Source: Patagioenas fasciata (lineage: Eukaryota > Chordata > Aves > Columbiformes > Columbidae). From it: a DNA stretch of 64,000 nucleotides. The position numbers were made by a program, and so were the translations under genes. The stretch covers positions 73,634,898 through 73,698,897 of the forward strand of contig NC_092521.1 in NCBI RefSeq assembly GCF_037038585.1. The letters run 5' to 3'. The notes below the pieces were generated by a model. The model made no database searches and was not told the origin of the DNA. It saw nothing but the letters and a program-made list of their open reading frames with translations. Positions 1 through 12,518 of the stretch are shown in pieces; positions within the stretch are counted from its first letter, which is position 1, and each line of letters opens with the position of its first letter.

Positions 1-79
1 CATAGAATAAATTGACAGACACAAATACAGATTCTTTATATTTGCTATTTTTTTACAAGTACTGAAGTTGCACAAAAAT

Positions 80-397
80 GGGGAGAGGCTGAGGGAGGTG
101 AGGTTGTTTAGTCTAGAGAAGAGGAGGCTTAGAGGTGACCTTATCACTCTCTATAACTACCTGAAGGGAAGTTATAGCCAGGTGGGGATTGGTCTCTTCT
201 CCCAGGCAGTTAGCAATAGGACAAGGGGGCATGGGCTTAAACTCTGCCAGGGGAAATTTAGGCTGGATATTAGAAAGAAATTCTTTACAGAGAAAGTGAT
301 CAGGCATTGGAATGGCCTGCCCAGGGAGGTGGTGGACTCATCGTCCCTGGAGGTTTTTAAACTGAGAATGGACATGGCACTTAGTGCCATGATCTAG
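80..397 (+). pseudogene. CR1 ORF2 C-terminal remnant (reverse-transcriptase protein tail)
   Basis: This is an uninterrupted frame of about 105 codons matching the C-terminal end of CR1 ORF2, downstream of the reverse-transcriptase catalytic core. Recognisable family wording includes RLRGDLI near the start, [10 protein letters not shown] in the middle and [10 protein letters not shown] near the end. The stop at 395-397 is where CR1 ORF2 normally ends. The endonuclease domain, the RT palm and the catalytic aspartates are absent because of the 5' truncation, so no enzyme can be made. An upstream in-frame ATG at 68 lies in non-CR1 flanking sequence and is probably fortuitous. Confidence 0.85.
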
Positions 398-480
398 TAA
401 ATGGACTGAAGGTGGACCAAGGGTTGGACTTGATGATCTCTGAGGTCTTTTCCAACCCAGTCGATTCTGTGATTCTGTGA
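80..480 (+). mobile_element. CR1 LINE, 5'-truncated 3' end
   Basis: This is the 3' end of a CR1 non-LTR retrotransposon, the dominant LINE of birds. It begins inside the terminal part of ORF2 (reading [20 protein letters not shown]) and runs through the short 3' UTR, with the typical wording TTGGACTTGATGATCTCTGA and CTTTTCCAACCCAG. It ends in two copies of the octamer GATTCTGT at about 463-480, the CR1 3' terminal repeat. The 5' truncation is normal for reverse transcription that starts at the 3' end. No target-site duplication is obvious, as usual for CR1. The reading frame is still open to the normal stop, so this copy is less decayed than most others here. Confidence 0.93.
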
Positions 481-3400
481 AAATTCTGGGTTTCAATAAA
501 GTATACCTTATATACAGCATATGTGTGTTGAGGGGAGTTGACAGCCCAGGAGAATTCATAAAGAATTACATTCCTTGTTCTGAATCTTACAACAAGCCTT
601 CAAAGACATATGGAAAGCTATTCCTTCTGTAATGTATGTTTTACTATACAAACTCATCCACAAGTCCATCCAAGTATATCCTCACCAACTGTCACACCAG
701 GACCTAAATCACATAACTAGATGATTAATTTAATCTTTCAGAAATTAATCTTAATTTATTATGTAATCATAAATAGAAACTAACAACTTCATGGTGATCT
801 CAGCAGCTCTCCCCACATTCTGTACAAAGTCTAATACTCAGAAACTGTATCAATCAAAGCTGCCATCCCTTTCGCCTAGCATATCGATAAAAACATACAT
901 ACACATGCTAAATAGAATATGGTTTGTGAAGATCTTCCACTAAATAAGAATGAATCAAGGATTCAGGTAACCATCCAACACAATAAATTATACCTATTAG
1001 AGTAATCACTTCAGTCAAACCTGACAGTGAAGCATTTAACCTGCTACAGAGACAAGAAAATATCCTACACCTGTTGTAGCGTAAGTCTTTTTTTTCCAAA
1101 CACAACACTCAAGTACAGAGGCACGCACCTTTCCAAAAAAACACCCCATCATGTATTCTGAAGCGGAAAGAAGTCCTTTGCTGTGAAACATGTTTGACAA
1201 GCCTCTGCTCTCAAAATATTTTCTTGCTGTGCATTTCTTACAAAGTCTTCTGAAACAGATGTGTAAAATATCCACCGTAAATGCCTGAACCACTTTGTAA
1301 GGCCTGAAATTAAAAATAGGTGTAGTTGGAAGAATATCAAGCAAAATGCAGAAAATCTTAAAATATCTAAGTTTGGTCTTTTTCACAGGGTGAAGGCCTC
1401 TAGAACTGACATATAGACCAATTTATTGTGGAAAGCCCTCTTGTCTACTTTAGCTTGCTGTAGAATTTATACAAGGCAAACTTTTTTGTTGGAGAAAATC
1501 AGAAACAGTTACTGTATTCAATACTTTTCAACATTTTCCAAGAAGAGATGCACAAGTCCTTACTTCAGTTAACTGTGTGCTTCAAAGGCAAAGAAGTACC
1601 AGGCAAGCTCACTAATTACAGAATTCAATGCTATATTTAAAAGAAAGTGTATTAAAAGCGTTCCTGCAACAGTAAGCTGTTTCCCAAAGGGATGTAGACA
1701 GCAATAAGAAATGAAATATCTTAGAATTAATTACTAGCTTAGAATTGCAGGAAGTGGTATCTACCAGAGAGGGAAAAAAAGGTACGCATTTGGCTAAGTT
1801 TTCGTAATAACTCGTGCTTAAGTAAATGTGAAAAGGGAGAGTGAAAAAAAGTACATTCAGCTAAACCTTTTTGGTTTTCAGAGAAAGGATGCCCAGCAGT
1901 TGTAGTAATAGGACAGGGAAAGTATTCCTAGTTGGCATTGCCTCTTTCACATTCTCTCTGTGTCTGTTACTTAGCCATATTCAAGGTCCAAATTAATTAC
2001 TGAATAAAGTTTTTGTAATGCTGACAGAAGGAGATTCTTAAGACAGTAGACAAAATATTGCCATTTCTTGTGGTCTCTCTCTAAACAGTGTTTTGGCCAA
2101 CAAGTTTAGATAATTTACCATTGTATCTTATATGGGTACAAAGCTGATCCTGGCATATTACTCTGAGAGACTTGAATGAAATGGGAGTGTAGTATTGCCT
2201 GGAAGGCTACACCTGATATTGGTTGTTGTCTCAGAAAGCAGGTCCACCTCAGCCTCTCCATTTTCAAAATGTCATGGTTTGCATGGACTCAATTTTACAT
2301 ACTGAGTGCATGTGCAGTAGAAATACTGGTATTTACTGGTAGTGCTTTATATAGAGATCAACTGTATTTGTGTACACTGAAAATTTTGTTGTGTCTGTCT
2401 GCAGCAGCTGTTTAGGACTGTACGCTGAGGAATGAGGCAAAATATCCTGCCTTGACTACAACACAATTTGGAAAGTTGGGCTGATAAAGGTTACTGCCCT
2501 TTCCAACTGCCCACTCCCCTATTTATAGGACAGGTGCATGCCCGAAAATCAGGGCTTTCCCCTATTTCTTCCTCCCTAAGCCATCCCTTTTCCCAGTCAT
2601 TTCCCTTCCTGAGGCAGCAGCCTTATGCCTGTAGCCCTTCATCTTTGAGATGGTACAATTCAGTTTTGCTGGGGTTTTTTTGTACTGTTGAGAAAACACA
2701 AGTCAAATCCAAAAAGCAGGAAGACCTCAACAGATCTAGTTTGGGTGCCCCTGTAAAGCACTGAGAGAAGACAGAAACAACCACCTCAACAACTGCCTTT
2801 GGGACTTGGAGGAACAAGAGCAGGACTGCTCTCATCACATGCTCAGAAATGTGTTCAACCAAGATCCCTTGTTGAATCAATCCTGCGTAGCCAGGAAGAC
2901 TAACACTTCCAGCCAGGCAGGGTAAGTGGCTCCCAGATGAAACAGCAACTATGCATTTTGTTACACATGGCTTTCACAATTCCAGGTATTTCCAGGGGAG
3001 AAAGATCACAGGTGGGTAACAGGGAGATAGGGTTTTTAGGTGAGAAAGCATGAGGAAAGTAAGTCTTTTTAGACATGATGCAGTTTTACAGAGCGGTTTT
3101 ACAGTGAGGGGCAAATAACTTCCTAGTCTCTAGTGCATGCCTGTAAATTCAAATTTGCAGCCAAAGACTAGAAATGCTTTCTCTAGCTCAACAAACAGGT
3201 AACGTTTCAGACTATCTCAGAATACAGGAAATGTAACAGTTATTTCAGCATTTTCCAGGGAAAAGATACAAGAGTTCTCTCATTTCATTTCTTTGGGTTT
3301 ACACCATTTCAACAGGCAAAGTCTCAGATGGAGTATTCAGTACTCCTCAGTGAATTATCCTATATCAGGTGGGACATCCATTCTACCATGATTAGGGTGA

Positions 3401-6400
3401 AATTATATTTACAGGAAGACAGACAAAGCAAAACAAAGACGACCCCCTAGTTTCTAAAAAACTTAGTTTCTAGCAATAGCATTGCTAGAAAGTACCATTG
3501 ACTTTTAAAGAGGTTTGAACTCTTAAATGCCTTGCTACTTTTGAAAACAGGACATGGACTTCTAATTGACTCAAGTATATTAAAAATTGTACATAGGGTT
3601 AAGCTAGATATCCTTATTTTTTTGGTAATTGTCATGCTTCTCAGAACCATTTTAAAACATACACCTCTTGGGTTTTGATGGAATATTTTATGTACAACAT
3701 AGTTGCAAGTCCATTAATCATAATTTTTGCTATGTTGCTCCTACCTGGAAAGAATGAGTTTGTAATTGAAAAGGCAAATTTAGCATTTATATTGGTAATA
3801 ACATAGCTTCATTGCCATTCTTCCCAAAAAGAATTTGAACATTATGGTGAACCATATCACATTGATAAGTTAATGGAAGGGAAGTAAAGCTTTCTCATTA
3901 CCAGGCCCCCGTGAGCCAAGTCATTTGTTTGTTGAGCAGAGCCTTCTATTGTGTTGGAACAATTACTTTCATGCCCAGATATGATAACTCTTTGAAGCGG
4001 TACCTGGGAGACACACGTGATCTAAATTAGCAGAGGAGTAACACAATGTTGGCTGATAAACTAATCTAATTTGCTCTGCACTTGATATTTCATTGTTGTG
4101 GGGTTTTTTTTTATTCTGGTGGTGAAAGCCATGGACTCTAGTTCAAATAATTTAGCTCAGCAGAGCAAATTACTTATATCAAAGACGAAGTTTGAGATTA
4201 TAAGTTTATTTTAGAATCTTCTGTTGAAAACATAATGCTGTGTTCTAGTTTTTTTTTTAGCTAGCTAGGGATTAAAACAGAGTTTGAATAGAGGCTTGTT
4301 ATGCTGGCAGGTATGTATGTTATTCTAGAATACTTTTTCAGGCTAAAAACTTCCAGTGAACTCCTGAATCACACTGTGATTTGGAGAAGGAGGTTATGGA
4401 TAAGTGCTATAGCAAGACAATGAAACAGTCTTCATTTATCATAAATTACAGGTAGCATTTAAAGATAAGTCACATGAAATAAAGGATGGATGGATCATAC
4501 TGAGAAACTGCTAATATAATAAAGTCAACAAAATTACAGACTGCCACGAAGTGGTTTGGTACTTTTCAGTACCCTATGTGCCAAGTAAATATCTATGTAC
4601 ACCTAAACTAGGAAAACACTCTGATCAATACCTTTAGTTACAGGCTTAGGGAAGTATTTTCTGAAGCACATAGTCTTCAAAACATCTTGGTGGCTGGGAT
4701 TATGCTTAAGTGATTTTTTTTGACCAATCTGTACTTGTCATTGGTAAAAATTCTTATTGTTATGTAAAGTAGCAACAGTCCCTATATACAATTGTACCAG
4801 GGTATCCAGGTTCCTCATGAATTCAGAGTCAATAGTAATACACATTGCAGGGGAATGAAACAAAACAAAACAAACAATTCAAATGTAACTTTAAACTTCT
4901 ATGTGTCCATATTCAAACAAAAAACCCAAACAGATTCTGGTACAAGTCTCTGTTTGCTGAGGCTTCCTCTAGTTTTATTCATCATGCAGGTAAAAGTGGG
5001 TCCTCTGACTTCAGACATTGATCGGTATGCCAATATACTTGATGAAAAAGTCTTGTGCCCTGAATATTAAATAAAATGATCCTGACAAAGAAGGGAACAA
5101 AAGATTATACTGCTATACAACTCCATGGTTCTAAAGAACTTCAAAGCTTTTTTTTTCAGAGAAAATTAATAAAAAAGAAAAATCTGATGTCAACACAGTG
5201 CTCACCTTTGACACCTTGAGGAGCAACAAGTGGACACAGTGTCTCACTAGTCATAGTTATCTGGCCTGCAGAACAGCGCTGTTTTTCAAGGTGTGGAGAG
5301 AGAAGCCACTCTGATAAGTAGCCAGAGAGTTCTGGCCTCTTCCATATCCACTAGAGTTGCTTTAAGCAATCAAGCTTTTATACCTACTCATGGCCACTAA
5401 ATGACCTCTCTGCATGCATCTGGCAGACAACCCATTCATCTACATGACAGTTTTTCGGTGCTGTCCAGTTCCTGCCTCACTTTCCTGAGCACTGAAGATA
5501 TGAAGAACAAACACTGAAATGCTGTTCATATACCAGTATTTGAGCTGTGCCATTTGTTGGGCATTGTTACAGTTCATTTCCTCCATCAGCTGTCAGTCAG
5601 AGTTTTACAATTGGGTAATACAGCTGCACACTGGACAGCAGAGATGAGTTTTTTAAGAGCTTCTCATGAGCCTGCTTCCTTTTTGAATGCTTTGTGCTGG
5701 CACGTCCTGAAAACAGACACGCACCCTAAGGAGAGGCCAACAAATCCTGTATGTGGCACCTTTTCTTATTTATGTCTCAGAGGGCACTGCACGAAGCCAT
5801 GCTCCAGCTGTCCTTGCTGATTTTACGACCCAGCTGGGGAAGGCCACTCTCCTACCGGTACCTTTATGCATTTCACAGTGCTGACACTCAGCAACAACCC
5901 TACCAATGAAGGTATCTACAGCCTGATCCCTCTTTCTTTGGGACTGTCAGGACCAGTAGGTCTTTTCAGCTTTCTCACTTTTTTCTATTCCGGGCAAGTC
6001 AACCATTTTGACTCTTCCATTTCACCTACAATCTTCTAAAAATCCTCACCTATTTCACACTCTTTCTCCTCTGATCACTACCAGAAGAGGAGTACATCAC
6101 TGACAAAATGATGCCTTGACTTTTGTCACCCTAAAGCATGCAAGTGGTCTAAGTTACATGTAGCTTCTGCTTACTGACTGTAAACTTAGTTGCTTTACTT
6201 TCTTCAATAATCCTGTTTCTCAATAGGATAAGCAGGGAATAGTTATTGCATGTTCATGATGTTTCAAGAGGTCCTTTAAAGTCCTCTAAAAAGAAATAGC
6301 AAGCATTTCATTCCACTGAATTAGTATATATGATACAGAACATTGATTCAGAAAACTACTTTTCACAAATCATCCTCTCTTTTGAAAACATGGAGTTTCA

Positions 6401-6481
6401 AATTCACTTTTATTTCAGATCCCTGGTACAATTTTACGAATTATTTTAAAGTAAACATTCCAGCACATATTCTTCATTTTT
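481..6481. other. AT-rich non-coding stretch, no gene recognised
   Basis: No conserved protein, RNA gene or full-length repeat was recognised here. Open frames are short and compositionally ordinary. Two weak coding-like items are discussed under findings: a 60-bp minus-strand block at 5206-5265 bounded by splice-like signals, and a frame-1 stretch from 5554 to about 6037 interrupted by a single stop at 5818-5820. Both may be chance. The region could be intergenic or intronic. Confidence 0.6.
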
Positions 6482-6993
6482 ATGTCAATATTCACTAATG
6501 CTGTGGATATAAGCCCATCTTTTTTCTCTTGCAGGTTTTTTGTACAGCACCCTACAGAGCTGACTAACCTGCAGAGATACCATCAGAATCTTTTCTACCT
6601 GCTTTATACTAAAGCTCTTCAGTACATCTGAGAACAGTTAGCTACTGGCTTTTCCTTGACCCCAGTTTCCTTGAATCCAAGTGAAATAGCAAAAATGTGA
6701 GAAACGTGAACTACGCAATTCAGTTGCCTTGCCTAATAACAACATTCCTAATTACTACATGTTGTCATTTCTAGTATCTTTTTAGCTGGCCAACTTTTTG
6801 GACAAATTTTATTACTAAAAAGCCTAATTGAAATCTTCTTCAAAAGAACAATATTACTGTGTTTGTATTAGATGACTAGTAATACATTTTGTACCTGATA
6901 TAGGTTTGTATAAATTTTACACCATAAGTTTAGTAACTTAGTCAAAAAGGACAATTTTAGGAATAAACCAGAGTCTTGGAAAAAAAAAAAAAA
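6482..6993 (+). other. Short ORF followed by AATAAA and an A14 tract (possible last exon or retrocopy end)
   Basis: A 49-codon frame runs from the ATG at 6482 to the TGA at 6629-6631. Within it, at about 6520-6538, lies a strong acceptor-like sequence (pyrimidine run then TTGCAG). From there the frame reads 31 codons to the stop. About 330 bases further on, AATAAA (6962-6967) is followed 12 bases later by fourteen A residues (6980-6993). That order (frame, 3' UTR, polyadenylation signal, A tract) fits either a terminal exon with a chance A run or the 3' end of a processed retrocopy. I do not recognise the peptide and saw no upstream partner exon. Open frames of this size are common by chance. 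Confidence 0.2.
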
Positions 6994-8897
6994 TCACTGT
7001 TTACTTGTCAGCATTGGAAACACTAATATGAATTCTCTCTCACACACACACACCTGTGCTTGTGCTACTATTTTTTTCCCCTTATTACTTGATAAGCTGA
7101 CAGCAGTTGGCTGTAGTTTCAAGCTTTTATTTCCCTGACAGCCTGGCTTTCTTGCCTGGTTACATTAAAAGTGAAGAATTGGTTTCCAGTTGCATTAAGG
7201 ACTAGGTTGGGAAGTCCCCAAACATAATGATTCTACATAAGTACCAGGGACATCCATCTCAGCAGGATTTGGCATCAAAGAACACAACTCCATCCACTGT
7301 TTAGAGGAAAAGGACTACTACGCCCATAACTTACAACAACTTCACAGGCACAAACCAGCCCTTCCGTCAGTCTTCCATCCCTTCCTGCTCCATGCTAAAA
7401 GGAAAATGCAGCAATGTCACTCCATCATGTAGGCATGCAGCATGTGCAGCTGGCTCACAAAAGCACAAGTTTTAGGTCATTTCTGAGCATATTCAGGTAT
7501 TCCAGTTACATTATCTGATCAGGTCATTTCTCAAGAGGCTCAAGACCATTTGGAGAAGAGTACTAGGGAGGATGGCACAGAGGCTGAGGATAAAAGCTCA
7601 GAGGCCTAGCAGAGCAGGTCAGAACTGCCAGGCACATGAAAGATGATTTGAGACTTGACTGCCAGCCATTCTTTCCCATTCAAACTTGAATTTCCTTCCT
7701 GGGGTACCCAGTTGACACATGTCAAAAAGGAACCTATCTCCATCTCATAATCTAGATAGTGTGGACGAACTTGTGAAACAAGGAAAGCGTGACTGTCCAT
7801 GTGAATCTGTTGTCACTCTGGACACCTGTGCAGTAGAGCTTCCTACAATTGCAGCCCTGGTAATGTTTAGAAAGAAAAAGAAGAGTAAGATCCAGGATAT
7901 TAAGTGGTCTGCTTCCCTTCCCTCTCCTTCTTTTGATCATAAAGCTGAAATTTTAAATAGTATTTGGGAAATGAATGTTTGACCAACTTATAAAAGGCTC
8001 CCAGATTCAGTTCAACATCTGTTGCTTCCTTTGAGAGGTTTGAGGAGTTGTCAAGGGTGTTATTTTTTCAATTGAGCAGTTTAATTTTTTTTAATTGCTA
8101 TTGCTTTATGATATCAGTATAATTTAACACATTAGGATGGTATAATGACGAGACACTGCATTGCTGCTTCATAGAAGAATAGGACACAGCTGCCTGTGTT
8201 TTGTGCAATGCATTGAAAATAACAGCCTTGTGATGAAAGCACATTGAGCTGTTAATCACTTTCTAGTATTTTGTGCACAGAAATATTCTTGAGATATCTG
8301 AAATTAGACATAACAAGCAAGAGATGGCATCATTTATGAGTAGCCATGTGATAACTATGGCCATCTAATCATATATGTGTAGAAATTGCTCTACTTGAAT
8401 ACACAGCAGAAAAAATACCTTGTCTTTCCCTGTTTGACATATCTGTTAAACTCAGAATTTTCATTCCAAAAGAGTCAGTCCCAAATAGTAGAGAAGATGA
8501 TGATTCAGATGTGCCAGTGTTTAAATGATACAAGTTATTTGGATGACTTCAGATACTGGGGAAAGTACAAAGGTATAACATGAGATATGTATCCCAGAAG
8601 AGACAACTAAAAAAAAAAAAAAAAAACCAAAAATCAAAGAGTATAAATAGATTCAGAAACAAGAAAGTTCACTTTCTCTATGGCTCTACTGTGAAATATT
8701 TCAAACCTGAAGTCTTTTCCAGACAATTTAACCTTCCTTGAGAAGTTAAGGCAACATTCATCTTACATCAATCAGTCTCTTGTGTGTATTAAAAAAAGAG
8801 TGGTTTGGACAGAGAGGAAAAATAAAGCTTTCTGAAAAGGACAAGCATTCATTAACATGCACCTGTTTATTGGAATAATCTGGAGATTTAAGATAGA
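6994..8897. other. Non-coding stretch with simple repeats
   Basis: This stretch contains a short (CA)n run at 7041-7053 and an 18-base A run at 8609-8626. Overlapping ORFs on both strands around 7606-7982 are not recognisable as proteins. Nothing else was identified. Confidence 0.55.
8609..8626 (+). repeat. Poly(A) tract, 18 bases
   Basis: An uninterrupted run of A. There is no AATAAA just upstream, so it does not look like the end of a retrocopy. Confidence 0.9.
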
Positions 8898-9530
8898 GAA
8901 CATTAGAAATGTCCTACCAAATCAAGCCAATGGTCCATCCTACCCAGTATCTGGTCTCCAGCAGTGGCAACGGCAGATGCTGAAAGCATGCAAGGCTGCT
9001 CACTCTCCGTTGTCTACCCCTCCACACATTTCTTTCCTAGTATCCACAGTGTGGGTTTGGGTTTTGTTTGGTGGTTGTTTTGTTTTGTTTCTTACAAGCA
9101 AGGCTTGTTAAAGGGTACCCTCCCATCAGTTTAGGAACTTACCGCATATGAATATCTATCTCAATTTTTTGTTTCACCCTGCCAACATAACGTGCTTCCT
9201 TATGCTCCCATCACATGAAGTTCCCAAAGCTTGCTGCTGGATGAGGACAGTATTCTCTCTTATCCATCCTGAACTGAACTGCTAGTTTCCTCGTGTCCCT
9301 TGTTGTAGTTCTGTGGGATTTGGTCAACAGCAGTTCAGCGTCTGTCATTGTCCTCGTGGTTTTTGAGCCTCAGCCACACGGCCCCTCCTCAGGCCTCTCT
9401 GCTCTAAACCAAGCACTCTTGTCCCTGCCTCATAACCCAGCTGTTCCAAGCTCTTAACCAATTTAGCTGCTCTTCTCTACTTGCTTTACTCCTGCTACAC
9501 CCTTCTTTCAGTTCCAGGCAACACAAAGTC
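8898..9530 (-). mobile_element. Ancient, highly diverged CR1-type LINE 3' fragment
   Basis: The low-coordinate end (about 8898-8970) reads like the complement of the 3' end of old CR1 families known from crocodilian, turtle and bird genomes: an AGAAATG-like start, then AAGCCAATGGTCCATCC, a CCCAGTATCTGG-like phrase, and CAGCAGTGGCAACGG. Further right, 9340-9480 follows the complement of a CR1 ORF2 C-terminal region, with GTCCTCGTGG, CCCCTCCTCAGGCC, GCTGTTCCAAGCTC and AGCTGCTCTTCTCTACTTG in the expected order. The middle (9060-9110) is disrupted by a GT-rich insertion. No usable reading frame survives. The family is assigned from memory of the consensus, so the boundaries are approximate. Confidence 0.6.
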
Positions 9531-11052
9531 ACGCTGTAACAGCAGATGCAGGATGTGGGCGAGGGCCAGCAGACGGGTAGTATGTCTGCAGAATAGCAGC
9601 AAGCTGGAGGAGGCAACACTGAGTCCCTTGGCACACGCTGTGTCACATCCCTTCCAAACGCCAGACTGCCAAGAGCAAAGGAAGTGGAACTTCTGTCTGA
9701 AGAAATATGCATATTTTCCTATTTTATTATATAAAATAAACTTAAGAATGGAGCTTTACAGATTTCCTATACTTTCTCAACGAGTCATAAATGCTAGACT
9801 TTAGCACATCAGGTGTCTGCATGCATCACTATTTCATTACTCTCAAAAATTTTCATGCTGTTTAGATCCTGAAAGCATGATGAGCTGAAGTGGGAAAAAA
9901 TAATGTCTCAAATTAAAACCTTGCATATCCAAACTTGTCTTGGCTGCAGGATCAACTCCAACTAAACTCCACAACTTGCTGTCACACTCTTATTCGATAC
10001 ATTTCCTTTAATAAGTCAGATGATCAACCCCATGTGAGTATTCCTCTTAACATAGCCTCTCAGCTTGCTATCATCCCTGACTTCCTGTGTTAGTAAAACA
10101 AATTCATTAGGGGCAGAAAAGTTGAGTCCCACAGTATGGTATCTTTTCTGAGACTGCATTTTCAAGTCTTAGCTTGCCCTTCTTAATGGGAGGTTCTAAA
10201 ATATATAATAAAGTAATATCAATTTTTCCAAAAAATTACAAATTAAATTGACTAGCACACAATCATTTGCAAATTATTCAAACACATTTGTATTACAGTT
10301 TGAAATTCATGCTGCATTACTCAGTCACCCAACTTATTCATACAGTAGTAATGAAACTATCATCTGCCTTGCATATTAACTAGTCCAACACAGATCAAAG
10401 TATACATCTGACTTTCACCTAACATTTTCAGACTGAGATGTAACTTTTAAGATTCTGACCAATTTAAGAGGAAGGTGATTTGCAAAACTAGCCACCAGAG
10501 CCCTACTTGTAAACTTTCATAGTGTGCATGAAATTAAAAATTTGCTTCCAGCTTTGAGCATTCATGCTTCAAAAATGTGTTTTCCACACTTTTTATTACA
10601 GAAAAAATATTAAGCATTTTAGGACAAAGGTTATTACAGTCAAATTAAGACCAGCCTTCAAGTGAAAATCCACTGGGCATATTGTAATAATTCTGAAGTA
10701 TAATTGAAATTGGGTTTTCTGTAGAACTTAAGTTTCATACTTAATTTGAAGTGAGGTATTTTCCATGTTGCCTACTACAAAGAAACATAAATAAATTTGA
10801 ATTAAGGTCAGACTCTCCACAGACTTTTTGAACAACAGCCACCTGTTATGTGACAGCCAGCCTTCATTTACCTTACTGTTGGCTGGTAACTATCACCCAG
10901 AGACAACAGCCATGCATGCAGGCCATTTTTTAAAGAAGCCTAACAAAGTGTTTGATTCAAAGCAGAATGCACAAGAGAAGTTGTAAATATATACAAATAA
11001 TCAAAAGCCGTTCCACGTTTTTGGCTGTTAGAACATTTCAGAAATTCTTTAA
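9531..11052. other. Non-coding stretch, nothing recognised
   Basis: AT-rich sequence without recognisable genes or repeats. The ORFs overlapping its left edge (9404-9712 minus, 9481-9804 plus) run partly through the ancient LINE and are not recognisable proteins. Confidence 0.55.
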
Positions 11053-11108
11053 ATGGACTCGATGATCTTAAAGGTCTTTTCCAACCTAAAAGATTCTATG
11101 ATTCTATA
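11053..11108 (+). mobile_element. CR1 LINE, extreme 3' tail
   Basis: Only the last roughly 55 bases of a CR1 insertion are present: TGGACTCGATGATCTTAAAG, then CTTTTCCAACCTAAAAG, then two ATTCTATR terminal octamers. Very short 3' fragments like this are common products of early termination of CR1 reverse transcription. Confidence 0.9.
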
Positions 11109-11289
11109 AAATGACAACATAAATGCAAAACAACTACTGAGTCACCTTCTTAAAAGCCTAGTAGATCTGTATTTTGTTACTACACTAAGCAGATTGTACA
11201 ACTGTATTCCAACTATTTGTTTCCCTTTACTTCCATCTAATAAACCTGATATCAACATTTTCATCCAAAACACATGATGGATTTGGGGG

Positions 11290-11375
11290 AAACAAACAAA
11301 CAAACAGCAACAAAAATAAATAAACAAACAAAAACAACCAAACCCAAATACAAACAAACAACCAAAACACCACAA
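11290..11375. repeat. A/C-rich low-complexity run, (CAAA)n-like
   Basis: Imperfect repeats of CAAA/AAAC with CAAC and AAAT variants over about 85 bases. The 78-codon minus-strand frame across it (11142-11378), rich in F, C and L, is produced by this composition and is not evidence of a gene. Confidence 0.85.
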
Positions 11376-12518
11376 CATGAGAACTCCGTTCCCAATTCAT
11401 GGTTTGCAGCGCACCATTTTGCTTGCAAGATCTGATGATGATAGTCTCAACAACAGGAAATTAAACGGCAGAAAACAAAGCCAATAACATTTCTCAGTGT
11501 GTTACTGGCTCAGCATTGCTGCTTGTGAAACAAAGGACACGAGAACACTATTGCAGGGAGAAGTAATTCATGCACCCATCAAGTCTCATAAATGTGATTG
11601 GGTACAGAACAATATTCAGATACCTTTCTTTTGTAAATGTTTTGCTGTTGTAATGCAGAATGTTTTTGTGCCAAAATACTTTGCAGTGAGAAAGAAAACC
11701 ACTGTTAATAACAGTAGAGGAGGGTTTACTCATGAAAGATGAGCCAGGATATTGCCTAAAACAATGACTCAAAGAAACTATGTCAAAGGCAATATTATCG
11801 CCATCAAAGGCATTATCAAAGATCCTCTTTCTTTTCTAATTCTTTCTTTTATTTTGCATTTCATCTTCAATTGTCTGAAAGGCACACTTCATCCTTGCAG
11901 AGATAGGGGGACAGGGACAGACACAAAAGACACACTTTGAAGCTGGGAGAAAAAATTCCTCCTGAGATTAAATAACAACCCAAAGTAATCACTTCCACAG
12001 AACACAGCGAGGATATCGGAAAGTTCAATTCATGATCGCAGCTGTGCTGCTATGTCAAAACTGATCCCAAAGTTGAATTTTGTTCTAAGATATAGCATTT
12101 ATTCATAGCCATATTCCTCATAGTAGAAATGACTATTGTATATATGGGTCAAGCTCTATCTGCTACTGGAGACCCTGCATGGTACAAAAGTAACAGACAA
12201 CATTGGCAAGAGCCTTGTTTTGGTTCTACTCTGTATTTTACAGGAATAATGCAGAATGACACAATCCCTTTGCAACTAGGCACACTGCTGCATTCGTGTA
12301 TGTTTTATTCAGCTAGCTAGTCAGGATATTAGCATGGGCTTACTCATCAAATTAGAAGAGTTTGCCCTAAACAAGTTACAGAATGCAGGACACCAGGGAA
12401 AACCAACTCTAAATGAAGAATTTCTCTTTGCTAATAGAAATATTGAGTGCATCTCCTGTTCATTAAAGATAAATGCCACTTTTATTCAGTCTGCTTAGCA
12501 ACCAAGACCACACAAATA
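11376..12518. other. Non-coding stretch, nothing recognised
   Basis: No recognisable gene, RNA or repeat. Several ORFs of 60-80 codons on both strands overlap each other and have no family resemblance I can name. Confidence 0.5.

Noticed and set aside
11142-11378. Minus-strand ORF rich in Phe, Cys and Leu, looking like membrane segments
   Set aside because: The hydrophobic run is the translation of the (CAAA)n low-complexity repeat.
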